From NCBI RefSeq assembly GCF_030272615.1, contig NC_081415.1, positions 419,206,757 through 419,270,756 on the forward strand: a stretch of 64,000 nucleotides of DNA, in the 5' to 3' direction. This DNA is from Cryptomeria japonica (Eukaryota; Streptophyta; Pinopsida; Cupressales; Cupressaceae). The translations under genes were made by a program, and so were the position numbers. The notes below the pieces were generated by a model that searched no databases, had not been told where the DNA came from, and saw only the letters and a list, made by a program, of their open reading frames with translations. Within the stretch, counting starts at the first letter, position 1; every line of letters begins with the position of its first letter. This document shows, in pieces, positions 56,870 to 64,000 of the stretch.

Positions 56870-58960
56870 GCAGTGAAGCATTGATCTACTAGTGAGTCGA
56901 GAGAGATGCTCAGTGGCTCTAAGGATTGAGGAGTAGTTAGATGCAATAGTGGGAGTGGATCAATGCTATTGGGCTTGGCTACATGGCATGGATGCCCCAT
57001 GTGAGGGTGCATATGGTGACTGTGACCATAATCATTGAGCGATGAAGGAGAGAGATGGCAACTTTTCATCTACCCAAAAGAGAGATCATTGTGATGACCA
57101 AAGATGTGTATTGGATATACAGACTACCAATATAAGGAGTCATGGGTATAACCCAACAGATAGGGTAGGTAGAGGCAGTGCAACTCTTGGTAGGTGCAAA
57201 TGTTCCATTGCACCATGGACAATTATCACTAGAGCAGACTTTGGCATAGGCGACACCAGAGAGGTGCATCTATTTCTATGTTCGCACCCTAGTGAATGGA
57301 TACATACTACCAAATGGAGGTGGTAGATCTGTAGTGATGGGCTGATTCAGGTTGTTATAGAAGTCATGGATGGTGGTTGGTCAATGACATGACTGAGTTG
57401 TATGAGGAGTTACATGATATAGTATACCATTAAGGTCACAGTTTTGGGTATGTCACTCTATCACAGGTGTGGACGTGGGAGCATATTGTAGTCACACAAC
57501 CAACAAGGTGACAAGGTAGAGATGTGATGCAACCTGTGGTTTATAGCTGGGGAGAACCATTGCACTATGAGGTGATGGATGGTGTCGACCATTAGAGAGT
57601 GGCGATGGACAATTTGGATGCTAATGATATCACTTGGAGGCCATACATGGATATGGGAAGATGGGCGGAGGACATGAGGCACATGTCCTATATGATTACT
57701 CCGGTGTACAATTATTTCAAGATGGGAGTATGTCATAGAGTGGTATAGGTTAGATTAGGTGTAAAGATAGTTTGGTCAGATACAGGATGTACTTGAGGCA
57801 CCACGTAACTTCCACTAGGTCAAAAGAGAGTACGTGGCCATATTTGGGCCCTCATTAGAGGATAGGGTCAGATTGATGAAGGAGTGGACCCAGTTAGCCC
57901 AAACACTATGGTATCCATGAGTCGGACCAATAGATGTAGGAGTCACAGTGATATATCAAGCTTGGTGGGCACAACACAAACCTCAGGCTATAGGCGATGA
58001 GGGATTAACATCACTCAACATCAGGAGATGACAAGTGAGAGCTAGAGGAGGTAGAGTTAAGCAGTATGAGCCAGCCCAGAGGGTGACAATGATAGTTTTG
58101 ATTACTAGGTCCATGCCAGCCATGGAAGAGATAGGGGGGATGACATCGAGGAGGATGGCCAAGTGGGAGGATGATGGCGGGAGATCAAGACAGGTACATG
58201 AGGATACCCCAATTGTTATGGATATTGATCAGGGGGCACAAGAACCATCTATAGTAGTAGGCACATGTACATATCCACCTCTTCGGACATCCAATTGATG
58301 TTAGAGGCAAGAGGAGAGGGGAGAGGGATCATTATCTCTAGCTGATCCAGTAACACACATCAGATCTATAGAGGAGGCCCTATCCAGGTCAGATCAATGA
58401 TACCAGATCATGATGACAAAGAGGGACAACTTGAGGTAGGAGAGGGATGGATTGGTGGAAGAGAGGGAGAGGATACAAGCTAAGAAGGACAAGAGACAAT
58501 AGGAGAGAGAGGTTGCAGCAAGAGAGAGATGCACTGACGCAGGATAGGGATAGCTTGAGGGCCGCCAAGGATGCTCTAGATCATGGTAGGGTCAAGTTAG
58601 ATGGGTGGATCACTTGCTACCAATGAGAGTGAGATGAGGTGAGGAGGGAGAGAGATGAGGTGAGGAGTGAAGGTAGTGATAGGGGGATCATGGGCACACT
58701 GATTTATTGACAGCTATAGGAGATATTTGATAGATCCAATGAAGCAGGATGCTAGAGGGATTGTTATGAGAAAACATTATCGACATAAAGGAGAGATGTC
58801 TACATACCACCCTCTAGGGCTAGCCACACTAGCTCGTCATCCACAAGTGGATCAAGCTGGTGGATAAGGAGAAAAAAGTGGGCCATTAACAATAGGGGGA
58901 ACCACTTGCAAAAGAGTGGATAGGATAGGGTGACAAAGACACAAAGAACCTCTGGATAGG
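56870..58960 (+). pseudogene. Plant mobile domain (aminotransferase-like) protein, antisense in E10
   Basis: Plus-strand translation over three frames gives the ordered motifs of the plant mobile domain: IERWRREMATFHLPKREI (near 57045), DVYWIYRLPI (near 57100), VWTWEHIVV (near 57470), ITWRPYMDMGRWAEDMRHM (near 57640), VCHRVV (near 57730), then after a frame change FGQIQDVLEAPRNFH (near 57770) and WYP...VIYQAWWAQH (near 57915-57975). The C-terminal part (58300-58650) is a Glu/Arg-rich coiled coil. Mobile-domain proteins occur both as host genes (MAIL1/MAIN type, nuclear) and in transposable elements. Many stops and at least two frameshifts make it a pseudogene. Its place between pol and 3' LTR, antisense to the element, matches additional ORFs known in the Tat lineage. 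Confidence 0.75.
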
Positions 58961-59126
58961 TAGAGACCTTCAAGCCTGCAAGGCAGTCAGGAAGGTCATA
59001 GGGATAGCATTTTGTAGAGTGAATCCCAGATACAGATATATGTAGACATATATAGATATGTAGATGATTGATGCAGATTCTTTTTGGATTCCAGATATAG
59101 ATGTACCATCATTCTTTTATAGATAC
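58961..59126. other. Short spacer with GATATAGA-type repeats
   Basis: CCCAGATA, CAGATATA and AGATATGTAGA words recur up to the E11 boundary. No gene is seen. Confidence 0.5.
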
Positions 59127-59151
59127 TGTAGACACCCAAAATTGTCCAGTC

Positions 59152-59385
59152 TAATTAAATAAATATTTTATTTATTTAATTATCTAAGCTTAATTCTTCT
59201 ATTAATTAAATAAATTTTTATTTATTTAATTAATTCATTTATCCTCTTCTAGCCTTATTTCTCATTTAAATAAATACATTTATTTATTTAAATTATCCTC
59301 TTCCTAAATTAAATAAATATCTTATTTATTTAATTGATCCCACTTCTTCTATTAATTAAATAAATCTTTATTTATTTAATTAATT
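59152..59385 (+). repeat. Five AT palindromes in E11 U3
   Basis: ATTAAATAAATa...TATTTATTTAAT palindromes lie at 59152-59182, 59201-59235, 59264-59293, 59307-59335 and 59351-59385, with 3-5-bp centres. The second and fifth share flanks (TTCTTCTATTAATTAAATAA), so part of the array arose by duplication. Confidence 0.93.
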
Positions 59386-59544
59386 CATTAACCTTTTCCA
59401 CCTATGACACATGTCATTCATCTCTTAATTCATACACTACCTACCCCTCTCATTATTTTATTATTTCTTCTACCTACCCTCTAATCATAGCCGACCTCCT
59501 TTTACACCTCTCAATCTTATCCCTCCATTTCATATTGTGTCTTC

Positions 59545-59553
59545 TATTTAAGG
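59545..59553 (+). promoter_or_regulatory. Probable TATA box of E11
   Basis: TATTTAAGG lies in U3, downstream of the palindromes, with the CAAACCCTAATCG-type R region beginning about 30 bp on. Confidence 0.5.
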
Positions 59554-59938
59554 AGATGCTTTCTTCATTATCAAACCCTAATCGTTCTATGCATTCTAAT
59601 CATTCATCCTAATCATTCATGCTAATCATCTTTTATGCAATTGACTACATTACGATCCTACTTGCAACCACATTCCGTTCTTTGTTGAGCTCTTGTGCAT
59701 ATAAAATCTGAGAGCAAATATATCAAGCAAGATCAATGGAGATAGGAAGAATGGAGATCAAAACCCTATTGGACATGTGATGGTATAATCTTTGTGATTT
59801 CATTTGATTTGCATTGTCTTAGGTAATCTTCATATGTTATGGTGGATCTTTGTTGTTGTTAGGCTAGGGTTTGGTGGTTGAATCTATTTAGCCTTTCAAT
59901 ATTGTTATTATTGTTATCCATTTTCACCATATACATTT

Positions 59939-59960
59939 TGGCATGCCCCGTGGGACATGG
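59939..59960 (+). promoter_or_regulatory. E11 primer-binding site
   Basis: TGGCATGCCCCGTGGGAC begins three bases after the LTR. It is conserved with E6 (TGGCATGCCCGATGGGAC). Confidence 0.75.
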
Positions 59961-60049
59961 ATTTTTCTTAGATCTATGTTTTTTGCAGATTTTTCTAACC
60001 CTATATTGCTATTTTGTAAAACAATTTGGAGAATAACCTTGTGCAGCTA

Positions 60050-60950
60050 GGGTTTTGGACACAAAATCAAGATCTTGGAGAGATTCGATCATATCTCATA
60101 AACGGCTTGGAAATTTTGTACCAAATGTTTTTTGCAGGTTGAAGAAAGTATCAGGAGCTCTCAATCCAAAATTCAGAATTTTTGAAGTACATTTTCATTT
60201 TCTATTAATTTTTTATGATTTTTCATAAAAAATTAATTTTGAGAGCAAATGAGAGAATTTTTTGGATTTTCTTATATTTTTGGAAATCTCTCATAATTAT
60301 ACATAGGATCTGTTCTTTGTGAATTTAATTTTGATGCAAAATATTTCCCTAAAAATCGGATCTTTAAAAAATTAGGGTTTTTCCTTATTTTGATCAGATC
60401 TCACAAACCAATTTGAATTTTGACATCAAATTTTTTGTGCAAGTAAGGAAAAGTATCAGAAAAATTCAGTAAAAATTTCAGATTTTTTGGATCTATTTTG
60501 CATTTTGTATGAATTTTTTATGATTTTTCATAAAAAATTAATTTTGAGAGACAATTAACGAATTTTTTGGATTTTCTTATATTTTTGGAAATCTCTTAGA
60601 ATTATACAGAGGATCTATTTTTTTTAATTTTAAATTTGATGCAAAATCATTCCTCAAAAATCAGATCTTTGAAAATTAGGGTTTTGCATTATTTTACTCA
60701 TATCTCCCAACCTGCTTAGATTTGTTGCAAAAAATTTTTTGCGCAAGTTTGGAAGACCATCAAGGCTCTCCAGTAAAAATTTCAGATTTTTGGGATCGAT
60801 TTTGCATTTTATATGAATTTTTTATGATTTTTCATAAAAAATTAATTTTTGGAGCAAATTAGCAAATTTTTTGGATTTTCTTACATTTCTGGAAATCTCT
60901 TGAAATTTTACAAGTGCTCTTTTTTTATGATGAATCAGATCTTTGAATTG
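60050..60950 (+). repeat. Three tandem 305-bp leader repeats in E11
   Basis: Each unit carries, in order, a CAGATCTCACAAACC-like phrase, TTTTTTGTGCAAGT, TTCAGATTTTTGGATC, a hairpin AATTTTTTATGA-TTTT-TCATAAAAAATT, GGATTTTCTTATATTTTTGG and AAATCTCT. Hairpins lie at 60204-60237, 60512-60539 and 60816-60843, giving a period of 304-305 bp. Confidence 0.92.
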
Positions 60951-61536
60951 GTCAACAAAACGCATTATTGAAGGCCCCTATTTCACAATGTCTTTTGGAT
61001 CTAAAATTTACCTAACTTGTGTGCTTGCAGGAAGGGGTGATTATTTCAAACAACCCAAACTACTAACAACTCTTTGTTGCAGGTCCTTGGCAAGAGTTTT
61101 TGATTTTTATTGTGTGCCTTGTTTTCATAGACTAGCAAACACTTCCATTGGTGCACTAAAATTGAATCATTGTCTTTTGTGTCTTGAGCAATAGGCTCTT
61201 TTTGTTTAATCTTTAGAGGGCCTGTCTTCCCGTGTGGTCATTAGGACTACTAGTGAGAAGAGGATGACCCAAGTGGTAGCAAAAGAAAAGCCATCTTCTT
61301 CTGAACCACTATAAATAAATGTATTCATGGTGAAAACTACGAATAACGTGTGCTGATTAGTTCATACCGACACTATGTCTCCCCATAAACCCATTTGATC
61401 AAATTTATTTGATCAGTTGTAGGGCGTAACCCCTACCGGCTGGGAGCCTTCTGTATTTACAGAGCTGAAAGTGCCGCATGTATGGCCACACGAGCGGATG
61501 CCCTTACTAGCACCTTTTTGTTTTAGAAGCCTAAAT

Positions 61537-61724
61537 CCTTCTAGTTGTTGGGGCAGGAGGTCGGACCTCTGGTAGCGGCCCACACACATACGGTTCTTAG
61601 TAGAGATACAAAGTTCACCATGGGGAGTTTTCATGGGGACTGATGCTTGGCTGACCCGAGAAGTGAGTGTCGAGGGTGGAGCCAGTGAGGTCAAGCATCT
61701 AAGTATCCACTCTGAATAGCGTAG
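61537..61724 (+). other. Conserved leader block (E11 copy)
   Basis: These 188 nt align with the reverse complement of 36207-36395 in E6 almost without gaps and at about four in five bases. The surrounding leader sequences are far less alike. A long opposite-strand ORF covers it (61413-61757), but the E6 copy has stops in that frame, so conservation is not explained by that ORF. Confidence 0.88.
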
Positions 61725-62485
61725 CCTCGGGGGTAAAACCTCATGTGGGATCAACAACTATTGTCTTGGCCAGCCATAAGAATTGTGCTTGACTTATTTT
61801 AAACATTCAAAACATTCAAAACCAAACAACAAAACATTGTGTCTTTTGTGTCTTCAAGTGTATGCAAAACATTTTTACATCAAACAACACACTTTTCTTG
61901 GAGAGTCTAAACACTTGCAAACATTGAGTCCTCATCAACATTGTGTCCTCTTGTCACGAAAAACAGTCAAACATTCAGATTTGGTCACAACTTCACAAAT
62001 TGAAAAATTTTTACAGTCCACCAAACAAGAGCAATCAATTTCAGAATTCTTGAGCTTCCTAGGTTGTTTCTCCAGGTTTTCATCTAGCATTCAACTTGTC
62101 TTTGGGTCTCACAAAATCCATCATTGCTTTACACCTTACATTACATTCACATTTGTCTAAACTTGAGTCAAAAGGTCACTTGCTTGTCCTCATCATACTT
62201 TGTCAACACACTACATACAAAAACACTTTGCTAAGTGGTCCCTCATCAAGGTTTCTTACCTTTGGGTCTCATTTGGTTTTACTTAGAGTCAAGGTCAACT
62301 TACCTCATCAAGAGAAACTATCCTCTCTTTGGAAGTCACACCTACTCTACTACATACATACTTGGTCTTACACTTTGGACATTACAAGTACACTTCAGAC
62401 TCATTTACATTTCATCCAACTCTTGGTCTTCCATACTCTTTCCATTTTTCATCTAGTCTCACACATCTTGGTCAATACCTAGTTC

Positions 62486-64000
62486 ATGGTTGAAACCCGT
62501 CTTCAAAAAACTAGGAGAGAAACTAAAGAGGCTCAAGAGTCCGCAAACATGAGTTCTTATGAGTATGACAATGAGATCTTTTTCAATTCTGATCATACTA
62601 CATTACCTGACATGGATGCCTATAGAAACAATCCAAATGTTGAGAACATGGACACTATAAACAACAATGCTACACAAAATGACAACGTGGACAACTTTTC
62701 AGTACATTCAGCAGATGTGGAAGAATCCATTATGAATCCCCATTTCAATCGATTGGTTGAGGAAATAATGAGGAGAGATAGACAATACTTCTTACACATG
62801 ATGGCACAAAGTGGAGCCAAGATACCTCATGATTTTGACATGTCTCAAATAATGGAACATAGACCTTTGCAACAACCTCACTCCAATATGGATCAAAGGA
62901 GACCTAATAGTGGAGGAAATAGAGGACCACACATGGTACCTGAATCAGCATGAGCTTTGCTTCAAAAACCAGAGGTCCCACATACACATGGTCAAACATA
63001 TGATACTTACCTTCGCAGACCATTATGGAAGTCTTATGAAGACAAATATGCTCAATCACATACTAATGCTAAGGATCAACAACCAAAACAATTGGATGTT
63101 CAAAGGCATGCTCAAAATTTGGACACAAGGAAACCTCATGTCAAATTTGGGGGCAATACAATAGAACATGACATGCCTGTAGAGTATGGTATACATGCAC
63201 AAAATAGATATGGTGTTCCTCAACATGAATCTATACCAAGTGGTCCATATATGCAACATCATTACAGACCTCCTCCATATGAACATGTGTATGATCAATA
63301 TCATCCATATATGCAACATGCACCTCCTCCAATGGGTACCTCAAACATAGGATATGGTCCAAGAAGTCGATCTCCACCTAAGAGCAATTTGGAGCAACAA
63401 ATCAGGGACTTACAAAAGAAAATGGAGGACATAAATACACCGAAGCCAACATACATAATGAGAGACATATGTCCTTATCCATTTGACAAGAGCATTCCAA
63501 TGCCTCCTTTTCCTACACACTTTGTGACGCCTAAATTTGATAAGTATAGAGGAAAAGGGGATCCTAAGGCACACATAAGACAATTTTTCACAGCTTGCAT
63601 TGAGGTAGCAGCAGAAGAGACATATTTGATGAGATTATTCCCACAAAGCTCAGGTGATCAAGCTATGGAATGGTTCTCCCAACTCCCACCTGGTATTAAG
63701 TCATGGGGTGATCTAGCAGAGGCATTTATTCAACATTTCTCCTACAACATAGAGATAGACATATCAGTCACTACTTTGTGCAACACCAAGCAAAAAGAGG
63801 GAGAATCTTTTGCATCATTTTTACAAAGATGGAGAAACCTAGCCAGCAGATGCTCTTCTGAAATTCCACAAAAACAAATGGTAGAGATGTTCACACAAAA
63901 TGTTAACAAAGACATTGGCTATGACTTAAGGAAAGCTTGTTTGTCTACCTTCAAGGACGTCATTGAAAAAGGCTTAGCAACAAAGAAGGTCCTAATTGAA
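62486..64000 (+). pseudogene. gag: E11 gag, one in-frame stop, open at window edge
   Basis: ATG 62486 begins MVETRLQKTRRETKEAQ, parallel to MVATRSQKKK of E6. The frame runs 155 codons to a TGA at 62951-62953. It then stays open for 349 more codons to the last base, so the stop is the only visible lesion. The N-terminal half is Asp/Asn/His/Pro-rich (repeated HPYMQHAPPP-like phrases). The Retrotrans_gag core is near residues 350-470: FVTPKFDKYRGKGDPKAHIR, AMEWFSQLPPGIKSWGDLAE, FIQHFSYNIEIDISVTTLCN and FASFLQRWRNLA. The zinc knuckle would lie beyond the edge. It forms the particle shell in intact relatives. Confidence 0.88.

Larger units (their letters stand above)
54853..59126 (-). mobile_element. 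E10: 3' end of a Tat-like element with antisense mobile-domain ORF
   Basis: A minus-oriented LTR (about 54853-55849) is followed on its right by a polypurine tract and 3' non-coding sequence related to those of E6: plus-strand TTTTCCCCCTCTTTGTGG against TTTTGCCCCTCTTTGAAG, then GATGCCCC in both. Farther right a plant-mobile-domain pseudogene runs on the opposite strand. No pol sequence is reached before E11 begins at 59127, which probably inserted here and pushed the rest out of the window. Confidence 0.7.
59127..59935 (+). repeat. E11 5' LTR (809 bp)
   Basis: It starts TGTAGACACCC, related to the minus-strand TGTAGACACTT of E6, and ends ATACA before the primer site. U3 contains five AT palindromes (59152-59385) and a TATTTAAGG box (59545-59553). 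Only one LTR is in the window, so age cannot be estimated. Confidence 0.82.
59961..62485 (+). other. E11 leader
   Basis: This 2.5-kb leader contains three 305-bp tandem repeats (about 60050-60950) and the conserved 188-nt block (61537-61724). A CA-rich segment (61790-62480) follows, with overlapping short frames (61783-62482) that read as low-complexity peptides. None is a convincing gene. Confidence 0.7.
59127..64000 (+). mobile_element. E11: Tat-like Gypsy element, 5' part (right end off window)
   Basis: It comprises a 5' LTR (59127-59935), a primer site nearly identical to that of E6, a 2.5-kb leader sharing a 188-nt block with E6, and a gag frame open at the window edge. The relationship to E6 places it in the Tat lineage. 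The 3' part and any pol genes lie outside the window. Confidence 0.88.

Noticed and set aside
57042-57326. Plus-strand ORF at the start of the mobile-domain region as a separate gene
   Set aside because: The mobile-domain motifs are in a different frame over the same bases, so this is a shadow frame.
61413-61757. 114-codon minus-strand ORF over the conserved E11 leader block
   Set aside because: The matching frame in the E6 copy has stops, so the conservation is unlikely to be due to this ORF.
1-64000. tRNA, rRNA, intact host genes or horizontally acquired bacterial or viral operons
   Set aside because: No tRNA cloverleaf or rRNA sequence was recognised, and every long frame that could be identified belongs to a retroelement. 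The only host-like domain is the plant mobile domain inside E10.

Overview
This 64-kb window looks like intergenic DNA from a large-genome seed plant. It is AT-rich, and almost all of it is nested, decayed LTR retrotransposons plus one LINE. I see no intact host gene, no tRNA or rRNA gene and nothing prokaryotic. The retroelement lineages (Tat- and Athila-type Ty3/Gypsy, Ty1/Copia, plant L1) are plant-specific. The depth of nesting and the leader/LTR style would suit a gymnosperm, but the sequence does not prove that.

Layout, left to right. E1 (1-7374, +) is a Tat-like element cut by the window start: part of its 5' LTR, a leader, one gag-protease frame with several stops, no reverse transcriptase or integrase, and a complete 3' LTR. 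E1 sits inside the gag of E2 (7375-10775, -), a close relative with 5' gag, leader and 5' LTR visible. E2 in turn sits in an older related LTR, E3 (10776 to about 11650, -). E4 (11770-16909, -) is a Copia element with two LTRs and a tRNA-Met primer site that again carries only gag and protease.

E5 (17519-44323, -, exact CATGG target duplication) is an Athila-type Gypsy element with gag, protease, RT, RNase H, integrase and a large extra 3' ORF. It is split by E6 (25267-39079, -, near-perfect ATTGG/ATTAG duplication), a 13.8-kb Tat-type element with gag, protease, G-patch-like segment, RT, two RNase H regions and integrase. Its gag is also interrupted by E7, a solo Copia LTR (about 41462-42799, +).

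Right of E5 are a (TA)n tract, a possible LTR scrap, and E8 (about 45968-51980, -), an L1-type LINE with a zinc-knuckle ORF1 and an ORF2 of endonuclease, RT, zinc-binding region and RNase H. E9 (53800-54826, +) is a relict LTR related to that of E1. E10 (54853-59126, -) is the 3' end of a Tat-like element carrying an antisense plant-mobile-domain pseudogene. E11 (59127 to the window edge, +) is another Tat-like element with 5' LTR, long leader and a gag frame still open at the edge.

The coding parts are ordinary retroelement modules in decay. The unusual content is in the non-coding parts: a 188-nt leader block shared by E6 and E11, a 27-30-nt hairpin reused in LTRs and leaders of E1 and E2, tandem leader repeats with hairpins, a GC-rich 31-bp array and AT palindromes in U3 regions, and a 13-copy tandem repeat in the E6 3' region. 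Two unrelated lineages (Tat-like E1 and Copia E4) have independently kept only gag and protease.
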